This document shows, in pieces, positions 1 through 8,171 of a stretch of DNA of 53,109 bases. Both the position numbers and the translations under genes were made by a program. Each line of letters starts with the position of its first letter. Within the stretch, counting starts at the first letter, position 1. The stretch is from a bacterium (GTDB taxonomy: Bacteria; Elusimicrobiota; Elusimicrobia; UBA1565; UBA9628). Where the stretch lies: positions 1 through 53,109 of the forward strand of contig JAJXVH010000015.1 of assembly GCA_021782205.1 (NCBI GenBank), in the 5' to 3' direction. Under the pieces are notes generated by a model that saw nothing but the letters and a program-made list of their open reading frames with translations, searched no databases and was not told the origin of the DNA.

Positions 1-1
1 C

Positions 2-1645
2 GCGGCGCCCGCGGCGGCCGCCGCGCCTGAAGCCGCCCCGGCCGCTGTCGCTTTAGACGCCGCGACTTCCGCGAACACCCCCGAGACCAAGCTCGCTCCC
101 GCCGCGCAGGCCGCGGCCGCGGCTCCTCCCGCCGACGGCGCGACGGCCGAGGCCGGAGCCGCGTTCGACGGCGGTCGCCGGCTCAACATCCTGATGGCCG
201 CGGCCGAATCCGTTCCTTTCATCAAAACCGGAGGCCTGGCCGACGTGGTCAACGACGTGTCGCGCGGCCTGGCCGAGCGCGGCCACCGCGTGACCTTGGT
301 GATGCCCAAATACAAGTCGCTGAAGCTCGACGGCCTGCCGCTGACGAGGGCCGGACACATCTCGGTTCCGATGGACGGCGGACTGCACACCGCGACGCTG
401 TGGACGACGCGGCACGCCGGCGTGGACGTGATCCTCATCGACCGCCCGGAGCTGTTCCAGAACACGAAAGGTCCTTACGACTCGGGCAGCGTCTATGGCG
501 AGGACGCCAACGAACTGCGCTGGGCCTTCTACTCGCGCGCCGCGCTGGAGGCCGCGCGCGCCGTCGGTTTCCGCCCCGACGTCGTGCACGCGCACGACTG
601 GCACGCGGCCCTGATCCCCGCCTACCTGAAGCGCGTCTACCAAGGCGACCCGTTCTTCGCGGACACCCGCTCGGTGGTCACCATCCACAACATCGCCTTT
701 CAGGGGCACTACCCCGAAGACGCGGCGGCGCGCCTGGGCTTCAACCCGCGCGAGGCCGAGACGGGCGGAAGCCTCCGGCACAAAGACGGCATCAACTATC
801 TGAAGGCCGGGCTGGCGAACGCGGACGCGATCACCACGGTCAGCCGGACCTATGCCCGCGAGATTCAGGACAGCCCCGCCTTCGGCATGGGGCTTGAGGA
901 CGTGCTGAAGGCGCGCGCGCGGGACCTCACCGGCATCGTCAACGGCGTGGACCCCGCGCTGTGGGGGCCGCAGGACGACGCGCTCATCGCGCGGCGCTAC
1001 GGCGTCGACGACGCCGCGGCGGGCAAGGCCGCCAACAAGGCCGACCTCCAGCGCCGCATGGGCCTGAACGTCGATCCTGACGCGCCCATCTTCTCGGTCG
1101 CCTCGCGGCTGAGCCATCAAAAGGGCATCGACGTGGTGCTCGACGCGGTGAACCTGATCGTCGGCCGCGGCGGCCAGGTGGTGATCTCCGGGGCCGGCGA
1201 TCCGGAGCTGGAACGGCGCGTGGCCGAGGTCGTGAAGTTCTACTCCTACTACGGCCGCGTGGCGTTCCACACCTTCGACGAGGCCTTCGTGCACGCGGTC
1301 TACGCCGCCTCCGATTTCCTGCTGATGCCCTCGCGCTTCGAGCCGTGCGGCTTGTCCCAGCTCATCGCCCAGCGCTTCGGCACCATCCCCATCGTCGCGC
1401 GCACCGGCGGCCTGGCCGACACGGTGACGGACCTGCGCGAAGATCCGGAGCGCGGCGACGGCCTGTTCATCCGCGAAGCCTGGGACGGCGGCATCTGGGC
1501 GACGATCGACGACGCCTACGCCGGCCACCGCAATCCCGAGGCGCTGGCCGCCGCGCGCCGCACCGCGATGAGCAAGGACTCCTCCTGGGGCCCGGCGCTG
1601 GACGAATACGAGGCGCTGTTCCGGCGCCTGGCCGGCGCGCGCTGA
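2..1645 (+). CDS. glgA: Glycogen synthase (5' truncated) with Ala/Pro-rich N-terminal extension
   Basis: GT5 enzyme that adds ADP-glucose (or UDP-glucose) to growing alpha-1,4-glucan in the cytoplasm. The nucleotide-sugar-binding signature KTGGLADVV follows LNILMAAAESVPFI, and the C-terminal half carries the usual RFEPCGLSQ and ARTGGLADTV motifs. The ATG at 194 lies inside the first beta strand (LNILM), so it is not the true start. The frame stays open back to base 2 and encodes about 60 residues that are nearly all Ala, Pro, Glu and Thr. The real start is therefore outside the window and the protein has a low-complexity extension normal GlgA (about 480 residues) lacks. Whether that is a linker, a signal-bearing region or a fusion to another domain cannot be seen. 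The GH13 gene follows after 52 bases. Confidence 0.93.
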   Translation, partial: AAPAAAAAPEAAPAAVALDAATSANTPETKLAPAAQAAAAAPPADGATAEAGAAFDGGRRLNILMAAAESVPFIKTGGLADVVNDVSRGLAERGHRVTLVMPKYKSLKLDGLPLTRAGHISVPMDGGLHTATLWTTRHAGVDVILIDRPELFQNTKGPYDSGSVYGEDANELRWAFYSRAALEAARAVGFRPDVVHAHDWHAALIPAYLKRVYQGDPFFADTRSVVTIHNIAFQGHYPEDAAARLGFNPREAETGGSLRHKDGINYLKAGLANADAITTVSRTYAREIQDSPAFGMGLEDVLKARARDLTGIVNGVDPALWGPQDDALIARRYGVDDAAAGKAANKADLQRRMGLNVDPDAPIFSVASRLSHQKGIDVVLDAVNLIVGRGGQVVISGAGDPELERRVAEVVKFYSYYGRVAFHTFDEAFVHAVYAASDFLLMPSRFEPCGLSQLIAQRFGTIPIVARTGGLADTVTDLREDPERGDGLFIREAWDGGIWATIDDAYAGHRNPEALAAARRTAMSKDSSWGPALDEYEALFRRLAGAR

Positions 1646-1685
1646 CGCCGGAGCCCTCCGCCGCAAGCCGCCGCGGCGTTCGTGC

Positions 1686-1691
1686 TACAAT
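1686..1691 (+). promoter_or_regulatory. -10 hexamer TACAAT for the GH13 gene, leaderless geometry
   Basis: TACAAT ends six bases before the GTG start at 1698, so transcription would begin at or next to the start codon. No Shine-Dalgarno sequence precedes the GTG and no good -35 box is visible. The same spacing recurs at several other genes here. Confidence 0.45.
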
Positions 1692-1697
1692 CGCGAC

Positions 1698-4115
1698 GTG
1701 AGCCTCCCGTCGTGGCGCGGACGCGTCATCTATTTCGCGATGATCGACCGTTTTCAGAACGGCGACCATGCCAACGACGACCAGGGCCGGGGCGAATATT
1801 CGCCGACCGACGACGATTCCTTCCAAGGCGGCGACCTGGCCGGCGTACGGCGCAAGCTGCCGTATCTCAAGCGCATGGGCTTCGACGCGCTGTGGCTGAC
1901 GCCGCCGGTCTACAACCAGTGGATCAACCCGTACGTGCGCACGCGCGGCTATCACGGCTACTGGGCCTACGACTTCACGAAGATCGACCCGCATTTCGGC
2001 ACGCTGGAGGACTACAAGTCCCTGGTGCGCGACGCTCATGCGCTCGGCATCCGCGTGATCCAAGACATCGTGGTCAACCACACCGGCAATTATTTCACCG
2101 TCTCGCCCGACGGCTACGACCCCGCGCGGCCGGAGCTGAATTGGACGCCCGCCCTCGGCGCCTATCCGCCCGCGCGCGGGCCGAAGGCGCCCAACGACCC
2201 GGTTTTCCGGATGAACGACCCGCGCGACCCCGAGCACAAGCGCGCCGCGGTCTACAACTTCACGCCGAACATCGCCGACTTCCGCGACCGCCGCCAGACG
2301 CTGACCTACGCGATGGGCGACCTCGACGACATCAACCTGGAAAGCCCGCTGGCCGTCGAGCGCATGAAGGAAATCTACCGCTATTGGATCAAGGAGGCCG
2401 GCGTCGACGGCCTGCGCGTGGACACGGTCTACTACACGCCCGAGGCGTTCTACGAGAAGTTTCTTTACGACGAGGACCCGCAAAGCCTCGGCGTCAAGCG
2501 CTTCGCCGAGCGCCGCGGCATCGAGGACTTCCTGGTCTTCGGCGAGGTCTGGAGCTACGACTACAAGGAGATCGGCCGCTACGTGCGCAAAGGCCGCGCC
2601 GAGCGCCTGGACTCCGCCGTGGACCTGCCGCTCAACGAGGCGCTGACCCAGGTCTTCTGCCGCAAGGCGCCGACCGAGCGCCTGCGCGCGGCCCTCGGCG
2701 CGCGCCGGCGCCACCCTGACCTGTGGGTGAACTTCCTGGATAATCACGACGTCGAACGCCTGCGCGCGCGCGCGGGCTGGCCGGCCGCGCGCCAGGCGCT
2801 GGTCGCGCTGTTCACCCTGCCCGGCCTGCCCTGCGTCTACTACGGCACCGAGGCCGAGTTCACGCGCGCGCGGCAAAACATGTTCGATGAACGCAGCTTC
2901 GACGAGAGCTCTCGCGCGTCGCGCCTCCTGCGCCGATTGATCCGCCTGCGCAAGAAATATCCGGCGCTGGCCGTCGGCCGCGTGGAAGTGGAGGCCGCCG
3001 CGCACGGCGCGGGCGTGCTGTCCTACGCGGTCGCGCACGAAGGCGAACGCTACCGCGCGGTCTTCAACACGGCGGATGAACGCGTGGCCTTCGACCTGGG
3101 CCCGGAGGCCCCGCCGCTTCAGACCTTGCTCGCCTCCTCGCGGCCCGAACGCCGCGGCGACGTCCTGTTGCTGCCGCCGGAGTCCTTCTTCGTCTTCCGC
3201 GCCGACGCGCGCGTTCCCGCCGCGTCCCGGCTTCTGCCGTTTTCGGCAGGCGCGCTCAAGGACGACGTGCGCGTCCGCTTCAAGCCCGCGGGCGCGGCGC
3301 GCGACCTCTATCTGATCTGCGACGGAGACTATGACCGCCGCATCCGCGTGCCCGATCCGTCGCGCGGGGAGTTTCGCCTGGGCGCGCGCGAGCTGGGCAA
3401 TGGGCCGCACCGGCTCGCGCTTCTGGAGCGCGCGAAGTCCGGCGCGCTGAGCTTCGCCGGTGAGCGCGAGATCACGGTGCGCAACCCTTATCGCCTGCTC
3501 GTCGACGCGCCCGTGCCCGAGGACGGCAAGGGCGGCCCCGGCGGCGTCATCCGGCCGCCCGCGGAGGCCAGCTACGCGGGCCAGCTCTCGATGCGGCGCG
3601 TGCGCGCGCTGACCAGCGGCCGGGATCTGCGCCTGGAGCTGACGATGGCCAACGTCACCGACGAGTGGAACGCGCCGCACGGCTACGACCACGTCTATTT
3701 CCACGTGTTCTTCGATTTTCCCGGACGGCGCGGCCGAAGCTTTCTGCCCTTACTAGACCGCACGGAACCCGACTTCGAGTTCAACGCGGGCTTCCTGCTC
3801 TACGGCTGGGGCGCGCGCTCATTCAACGCCGCCGACTCCACGCCGACGTCCTACGGCTCGGCGTTGGCCGTCGACGTGGAACAGTCGGCCAGCCCCACAC
3901 GCCGCACCGTGACGTTCACCTTCTCAAGCCGGCTGTTCGACTCCATACGTACGCCGGCGGGAACCAAGATCTTGATCACGACCTGGGACGGCTACCTCGG
4001 CGACCTGCGCCCCATCGAGCCGCGCAAGGCCGATTGGAGCTTCTGGGCCCCGGGCGCCAAGCCCGGGGAACTTTCTAAGATCTATGATCGCGCGCTGATC
4101 GCGCTCGAGCTCTAA
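1698..4115 (+). CDS. GH13 alpha-amylase family enzyme with glucodextranase-like C-terminal domain
   Basis: 805-residue alpha-glucan hydrolase or transferase. The (beta/alpha)8 barrel runs from about residue 8 to 400. It shows DIVVNH (region I), GLRVDTVYY with nucleophile D242, FGEVW with acid/base E283, and FLDNHD with D351. A beta domain follows to about 480, then a starch-binding-like middle section. The last 220 residues resemble the glucodextranase C-terminal module (GYDHVYFHVFFDFPG, FNAGFLLYGWG). No signal peptide is evident at the GTG start, although that C-terminal module is usually found in exported enzymes. Adjacency to glycogen synthase suggests storage-glucan turnover. It ends with a TAATG overlap onto the next gene, so the two are probably co-transcribed. 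The exact substrate cannot be told from sequence alone. Confidence 0.85.
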   Translation: MSLPSWRGRVIYFAMIDRFQNGDHANDDQGRGEYSPTDDDSFQGGDLAGVRRKLPYLKRMGFDALWLTPPVYNQWINPYVRTRGYHGYWAYDFTKIDPHFGTLEDYKSLVRDAHALGIRVIQDIVVNHTGNYFTVSPDGYDPARPELNWTPALGAYPPARGPKAPNDPVFRMNDPRDPEHKRAAVYNFTPNIADFRDRRQTLTYAMGDLDDINLESPLAVERMKEIYRYWIKEAGVDGLRVDTVYYTPEAFYEKFLYDEDPQSLGVKRFAERRGIEDFLVFGEVWSYDYKEIGRYVRKGRAERLDSAVDLPLNEALTQVFCRKAPTERLRAALGARRRHPDLWVNFLDNHDVERLRARAGWPAARQALVALFTLPGLPCVYYGTEAEFTRARQNMFDERSFDESSRASRLLRRLIRLRKKYPALAVGRVEVEAAAHGAGVLSYAVAHEGERYRAVFNTADERVAFDLGPEAPPLQTLLASSRPERRGDVLLLPPESFFVFRADARVPAASRLLPFSAGALKDDVRVRFKPAGAARDLYLICDGDYDRRIRVPDPSRGEFRLGARELGNGPHRLALLERAKSGALSFAGEREITVRNPYRLLVDAPVPEDGKGGPGGVIRPPAEASYAGQLSMRRVRALTSGRDLRLELTMANVTDEWNAPHGYDHVYFHVFFDFPGRRGRSFLPLLDRTEPDFEFNAGFLLYGWGARSFNAADSTPTSYGSALAVDVEQSASPTRRTVTFTFSSRLFDSIRTPAGTKILITTWDGYLGDLRPIEPRKADWSFWAPGAKPGELSKIYDRALIALEL

Positions 4116-5179
4116 TGGAGATCGCCCCCGACGACGTCGTCGTGCTCGCCCTCGACCGCGGCCCCGCGCCCGACCGCGCGTACTTCGCCGCGACCGGCGC
4201 GGAGCTGGCCGCCGGCGCCGCGCCGCGGCGTTTGACGGACGCGGACGCGCTTGCCGCGTCCGGGCGCGTGCTGGTCGCGCTGGCGCCGACGCTCACGTAC
4301 GCCGAGGGCATGCACGGCGGCGCCGCGGAGCGTTCCCCGGAGGATCGCCGCCTGGTGCGCGCGCTACAGCACCGTTTTTCCGGACGCGTGTCCTGCGTGC
4401 GCATCGGCGTGGACGGCGCCGCGCCCGCCGCCGAGGCCGCGCCCCCGCGCGGACTCTTCGAGTTCCGGCCCGCGATGCTGCGCCGCGCGCCGGAGCTTCT
4501 GCGCGAGTGCTGGACCGTCCCCAACCGCCAGGACTACCTCTACCTGGCCACCAAGACCTTCGGCCTGAATCTCATCGTGCGCCTGGCCTTCGCCGGAAAA
4601 GCGGTGATGAAGGGCGAACTGCCGCTGATGCGCGCGGTCATTTCCACCAGTTGGTACCAGATCCAGGACACCGTCTTCACCGTGTTCGGCCAGACCTACA
4701 TGAAGTTCGTGGGCCGCATGACCGGGATGCTCCGCGTCGGTCGCGCCTCTCTGGGCGACTTCGCCTTCGTCTACGTCCAGCTCTGTCTGTTTGAGTTTCT
4801 CAATCGCCTGGCGCTCGGGCCTCTGGGCGAGAACCCGTTGGTCTACACGCGCGTCGGCCTGACCCTCATCTTCGTCAATATATTGCAGGGCATGATCTCC
4901 GGCGGCCCGCTGGTCCCCGCCATCAACAAGATGCGCCGCTGCGGAGCCATCAGCCACCCGACGATGATGCACCTCTATCAACTGTCCAGCCTGACGCTCC
5001 AGTTCGGCCTGTTCGCGAGCTTCGGCTACCAGCGCGTCTACTTCCTGCTCACCTCCGCGACCTTGGCGCTGTCCTGGGGCGCCTACGCGGTTTTCTCCTT
5101 CTTCTACCAGGACGTCCCCGCCCCCGCCGCCGACCCCGCGCTGGCCGCGCGCCTAGGCGCGCTGGCCGCGAAAGCCTAG
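4115..5179 (+). CDS. Conserved membrane protein of unknown function
   Basis: 354 residues, starting with an ATG that overlaps the stop of the GH13 gene by one base. Residues 1-150 are soluble, with a strand-rich start (DDVVVLALD) and an Ala-rich middle. Residues about 150-330 contain several hydrophobic segments broken by charged loops, including VYVQLCLFEFLNRLALG, VGLTLIFVNILQGMISGG and VYFLLTSATLALSWGAYAVF. I do not recognise the family. The two-part layout (cytosolic domain plus four to six membrane helices) and translational coupling to the GH13 gene suggest a role linked to glucan handling or the envelope, but that is inference. Its last four bases overlap the convergent hemerythrin gene. 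Confidence 0.7.
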   Translation: MEIAPDDVVVLALDRGPAPDRAYFAATGAELAAGAAPRRLTDADALAASGRVLVALAPTLTYAEGMHGGAAERSPEDRRLVRALQHRFSGRVSCVRIGVDGAAPAAEAAPPRGLFEFRPAMLRRAPELLRECWTVPNRQDYLYLATKTFGLNLIVRLAFAGKAVMKGELPLMRAVISTSWYQIQDTVFTVFGQTYMKFVGRMTGMLRVGRASLGDFAFVYVQLCLFEFLNRLALGPLGENPLVYTRVGLTLIFVNILQGMISGGPLVPAINKMRRCGAISHPTMMHLYQLSSLTLQFGLFASFGYQRVYFLLTSATLALSWGAYAVFSFFYQDVPAPAADPALAARLGALAAKA

Positions 5180-5619
5180 CCGCGGCTCTTTTCGCGAACG
5201 ACGTCCATCACCCGCGCCGCGTCCGCGCCGGCCAGGACGCGGTCGCACGTCGGGTAAAGAATTCGCTCTTCCTTCATGTTGTGCCCGCCAAGAACTTCCA
5301 GCATCGCGGCGACGCAACGCTTCGCGCCCGGCCCGTCTCCCGCGTGAAGCCGTTCGAGCGCATCCCGCTTCTCCTTGCGGATGAGCGCGTGCTCTTCCAG
5401 CATGACGGCGATAGGTCCATGGGCCAGCGGGGGTGCTAGGCGCGCCGCCGCCGGGAACAAGATCTCTTCTTCCCAGACGATGTGACGCTCAAGCCTCCGG
5501 TCAAACTCCGAAAACAGAGGCAGCGCCTCCTTGGGCCGGTTGAAGTCGACGGCCGCCAGCAGCGCGTCGATCTCATCGTGGTCGTTTTTGAAAAAATCGG
5601 CAATCACTCCGTCGCTCAT
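5176..5619 (-). CDS. Hemerythrin HHE-domain protein
   Basis: 147-residue four-helix bundle that should hold a non-heme di-iron site binding O2 or NO. Candidate ligands fall in the expected order: H14 (NDHDEID), H46 with E50 (RHIVWEEEILFP), H77 (EEHALIRKE) and H113 with E117/E118 (GGHNMKEERILYP). A ribosome site AAAGGAG lies just before the ATG. It is the last gene of a minus-strand run with an Rrf2 regulator, CopD-like protein, DUF542 protein and NnrS-like protein. That context fits an NO- or oxygen-binding and iron-repair role like the RIC/YtfE proteins. In effect the RIC domains are split here: DUF542 is one gene and hemerythrin another. Confidence 0.88.
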   Translation of the reverse strand: MSDGVIADFFKNDHDEIDALLAAVDFNRPKEALPLFSEFDRRLERHIVWEEEILFPAAARLAPPLAHGPIAVMLEEHALIRKEKRDALERLHAGDGPGAKRCVAAMLEVLGGHNMKEERILYPTCDRVLAGADAARVMDVVREKSRG

Positions 5620-5646
5620 CGCTTTTTCTCCTTTGGAACTCGATTC

Positions 5647-6978
5647 TCACGACTCGGTGGCCGGTCTCGTCCAGCGCGCGTCGGGACGCACGACGTGGCG
5701 CAGCGCCAAGCCGAGATTCCAGGCATAGCTCGCGGCCGCCGTAAATAGGCAGCAACCCGCCGCGCGCACCAGGCCGCCGCGCTCCAACCACAAGCCCGCC
5801 GCACCCAACGGCGCGGCGACGGCCAGCGCGAAGACTTCGAACCAGGCCAGACCGCGGCTGGTCAGATCATCAATCTTGGGGACCTGAATGGGCGGCGTCC
5901 AATCGCGCGGGCTGTAGACGTGCAGCCAGACTAAAAATGGCGCGATCTTATGGACTTGGGCCAGGATCATGGGCGTGATACAGCCCACCAGCGCCGCCCA
6001 AACGTAGGCCGCGCGCGCCGGCCCCGCGTCGGTAAAGCGCCCGAACGCCAGCCCCAGGCCGAAAGCCGCCCACAAGACGCCGCCGGCAAAAGAGAGCAAG
6101 GTAAACGCCAAGGACGGTTCGAATGTCGCCCCGCCGCGGAACAGCGGCCCCAGTTGTAGCGCATACAGCACAAAACCCGCCGCGATCAGGCACGCCCAGA
6201 GCGGCATCAGGCGCCGGCCGAAGAACAGCCCGTCCAGGGCCAGCCCTGCCAGGCCCGCCTGCGTCAAAACAAAGCTCGCGCGTCCCGCCCAACGCCCGCG
6301 AATTTGGCTCAAGGCCACCCAGGGGATCAGCCGCTGGCCCGCGCCGTAGATCGCCGTCGCCGTGAAGCCGACCAGCGCCATGTGCACGTGCGCGATCAGA
6401 ACGCCCTGGGGATCATGAAACAAAAGCCCGCGCTCGCGGTCGTAGGCCAGAAGCACGCCGGCCGCCGCCAGCGCGGCCAGCCAGCCCAGCGCCGCGGCGA
6501 AATGCCGCCACGTCGCGTCGCGCTTTCGCGCGCGCGCGTGCGTGACGGCCAAGGCGAAGAGCTCAAGAGAGATTCCGCCCGCGGCGGCCAGCGCCGCAAT
6601 CCAGTAGCGTTCGACTCCGCTCCACAAGGCGCCCACGTACGCCGTCGCGCCGAGCGCGAACAGCCACCAGCCGGCCGCCGCGGCCCTGGGGAACGCCAGC
6701 GGCGTCTCGCCGTGCGTCGGCAGCATCTGGCACCAGGCGCCCAGGATGGTCTGCGCGACCCAGCCCAACGTCAGGACGTGCACGAGTCCGAGGGCCAAGC
6801 GCGCGTCGAAATCGAAGCCGACCAGGTCCGCGCCGCGCCAGGCGACGCCGCCCGCGAAAACCAGCAGCGCCGCGGCCGCCAGCGCGAAGTGACGCAACGG
6901 CAGCCACAGAGGCGGCGCCGTGCGCAAAAACGGCCCGCTGCCGCGAAACGCCGCCGGAGCGGGAGCCTCGCCGCTCAC
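5647..6978 (-). CDS. NnrS / heme-copper oxidase subunit I-like membrane protein
   Basis: 443 residues, with roughly twelve hydrophobic segments. Histidines lie at membrane positions typical of heme-binding proteins related to NnrS and oxidase subunit I: LVHVLTLGWVAQ, MLPTHGE, LIAHVHMALVGF and ILAQVHKIAPFLVWLH. I take the GTG at 6978, which overlaps the stop of the DUF542 gene as GTGA. The open frame extends further upstream, but only across the DUF542 gene in another frame. Proteins of this type are found with NO-response genes and are thought to help cells tolerate nitrosative stress. The exact subfamily is uncertain, and the copper ligands of a true oxidase cannot be assigned with confidence. 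Confidence 0.75.
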   Translation of the reverse strand: MSGEAPAPAAFRGSGPFLRTAPPLWLPLRHFALAAAALLVFAGGVAWRGADLVGFDFDARLALGLVHVLTLGWVAQTILGAWCQMLPTHGETPLAFPRAAAAGWWLFALGATAYVGALWSGVERYWIAALAAAGGISLELFALAVTHARARKRDATWRHFAAALGWLAALAAAGVLLAYDRERGLLFHDPQGVLIAHVHMALVGFTATAIYGAGQRLIPWVALSQIRGRWAGRASFVLTQAGLAGLALDGLFFGRRLMPLWACLIAAGFVLYALQLGPLFRGGATFEPSLAFTLLSFAGGVLWAAFGLGLAFGRFTDAGPARAAYVWAALVGCITPMILAQVHKIAPFLVWLHVYSPRDWTPPIQVPKIDDLTSRGLAWFEVFALAVAAPLGAAGLWLERGGLVRAAGCCLFTAAASYAWNLGLALRHVVRPDARWTRPATES

Positions 6979-7187
6979 CCCGGACCGCCTTGCGCCGCCG
7001 CGCGCAATTCGGTCAACAGCGCCTCTGGGTCCACGCCGTGCGCGCGCGCGGCCATCCCCACCGGATGCACGCCGCCGCAGCACAGGTCCAGGCCGCGCGC
7101 GACCAGCACCGCGCGAGTTTTCGGCCAGCGCTCCAGGGTCTCCAGGACGGTCAACTCCAGCGTCGGCGACTTATTTTCATTTACCAT
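6975..7187 (-). CDS. DUF542 / ScdA N-terminal domain protein (split RIC)
   Basis: 70-residue protein carrying the ScdA_N signature around GLDLCCGGVHPVGMAA, with a Cys pair at 36-37 and a His at 41. In RIC/ScdA/YtfE proteins this domain precedes a hemerythrin domain and takes part in repairing iron-sulfur clusters after NO or oxidative damage. Here it stands alone, with a separate hemerythrin gene two genes downstream. Its ATG overlaps the end of the CopD-like gene by seven bases and its stop overlaps the next start, so it is firmly inside an operon. Confidence 0.85.
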   Translation of the reverse strand: MVNENKSPTLELTVLETLERWPKTRAVLVARGLDLCCGGVHPVGMAARAHGVDPEALLTELRAAAQGGPG

Positions 7188-7660
7188 GGGTTATACCTCA
7201 GCAAAGCGGCGCAAAACACGATGGCGAGCATCACCAGCGCGTTGATCTTGCCCCAGAAGGCCGCGCGCCGCGCCAGCGCCGCGCGCGCCGGCGGCGCCAG
7301 CTTGCCGCGCGTGAGCGCCGGGCCCCAGAACAGCGAATGGATCAGGCTCAGCGCGACCATGAGCGCGACGAGCGCCAGCTTGACGGCCAGAATGCGGCCG
7401 AACGGCCCCCAAAAGACATCGGGCGTGGCGCGCAGCCCCCACAATTTCCAAAGGCCCGTCGACAGCAGAACCGCCCAGGTTCCCCACTGAACCGCGCTCA
7501 ACCGGCGTCCCAGCGCCTCATAAACCGACGCGCGCTCCTCCGCGGACAGCTTCGCGCTCAGGACCGGATGCACGACCACGGACGTGAACAAAGTCCCGCC
7601 GACCCAGAGGATCGCCGCGGTCAGGTGCAGCCAGTGAACCGTCGCGTCGGCCCAGGACAT
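7181..7660 (-). CDS. CopD-like small integral membrane protein
   Basis: 159 residues with four predicted membrane helices. Conserved-looking histidines sit near the start (VHWLHLTAAILWVGG, VVVHPVL) and in helix three (LSLIHSLFWGP). The layout matches the CopD/YphA-type helical bundle often found next to NO- and copper-related genes and possibly heme-binding. One base separates it from the regulator upstream and it overlaps the DUF542 gene downstream. A role in the membrane part of the nitrosative-stress operon is inferred from this position. Confidence 0.7.
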   Translation of the reverse strand: MSWADATVHWLHLTAAILWVGGTLFTSVVVHPVLSAKLSAEERASVYEALGRRLSAVQWGTWAVLLSTGLWKLWGLRATPDVFWGPFGRILAVKLALVALMVALSLIHSLFWGPALTRGKLAPPARAALARRAAFWGKINALVMLAIVFCAALLRYNPW

Positions 7661-7661
7661 C

Positions 7662-8138
7662 TTATTTCACCGCCCGGCCGCCGGGCGCGCGCCGCCGCGG
7701 CGACAAGTCGGCGAGAGTCAGAGACGACATCGCCCCGCGCAGTTCCGCCTCCGCGGCGACTCCCGCCGTGTGCAGCGCGCAGACGGCGCCGCCGCACGGT
7801 CGGTCTTCGATCAGGCAGCGGCCTCTCCGCCGTCCGGTCGGCTCCAGAGCGTCCAGCACGGCCGCCAGGCTCGTCGCTTCCGGCGCGCGCGCCAACCGAT
7901 AGCCGCCGCCGGGTCCGCGCCGGGATTGGAGCACGCCGACCCGGGCCAGACGTTGGAATATTTTGGACAGGGCGGCCTGCGGCAGGCCGTGGCGCCGAGC
8001 GACGTCACCGGCGCGGCGCGTGCGCGTCATCATCTCAGAGAGAGCCTGAAGCGCGTGACGCACAGACGTCGATAGACTCGAAATCCGGATTTTATTATCC
8101 GGAATTCGGCCGCACAAAACCCGCGCTCGCTTCGTCAC
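7662..8138 (-). CDS. Rrf2-family transcriptional regulator (NsrR/IscR-like)
   Basis: 158-residue winged-helix repressor. The Rrf2 core begins at SLSTSVRHALQAL, the recognition helix lies near GLPQAALSKIFQRL, and the wing is RRGPGGGYRLAR. Three cysteines at 108, 115 and 120 fit an iron-sulfur ligand cluster as in NsrR and IscR, so NO or redox sensing is likely. It heads the DUF542/NnrS-like/hemerythrin operon and probably controls it. The ATG at 8138 gives about 20 residues before the usual family start. I keep it because a sigma-54-type promoter at 8152-8165 would begin transcription within a few bases of it. A dyad lies inside codons 11-19. Confidence 0.82.
   Translation of the reverse strand: MTKRARVLCGRIPDNKIRISSLSTSVRHALQALSEMMTRTRRAGDVARRHGLPQAALSKIFQRLARVGVLQSRRGPGGGYRLARAPEATSLAAVLDALEPTGRRRGRCLIEDRPCGGAVCALHTAGVAAEAELRGAMSSLTLADLSPRRRAPGGRAVK
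8081..8106. promoter_or_regulatory. 26-bp dyad at the 5' end of the Rrf2 gene, candidate operator
   Basis: Arms 8081-8090 and 8097-8106 match at nine of ten positions (AAATCCGGAT and ATCCGGAATT) around a 6-base AT-only spacer TTTATT. It lies about 35-60 bases downstream of the predicted transcription start, in locally AT-rich DNA. Rrf2 repressors bind dyads of this size near their own promoters, so autoregulation is plausible. Confidence 0.45.
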
Positions 8139-8151
8139 GCCTAACGGCGTA

Positions 8152-8165
8152 GCAACGTTTCCGCC
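8152..8165 (-). promoter_or_regulatory. Sigma-54-type promoter for the Rrf2/NO-stress operon
   Basis: On the minus strand it reads GGCGGAAACGTTGC: GG at 8165-8164, ten bases, then GC at 8153-8152. The predicted start of transcription near 8140 is just before the ATG at 8138, implying an almost leaderless mRNA. Confidence 0.55.
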
Positions 8166-8171
8166 GCGGCG

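Noticed and set aside
194-196. ATG as the start of glycogen synthase
   Set aside because: It lies inside the first conserved strand (LNILM), and the frame continues open to the window edge.
53-1666. Long open frame antisense to glycogen synthase
   Set aside because: Reads as Arg/Ala/Gly/Val-rich sequence with no domain. It mirrors the codon pattern of GlgA, whose motifs are certain.
1467-3704. 745-codon antisense frame across the GH13 gene
   Set aside because: No motifs, and spans two clear genes on the other strand. Long antisense frames are expected at this GC content.
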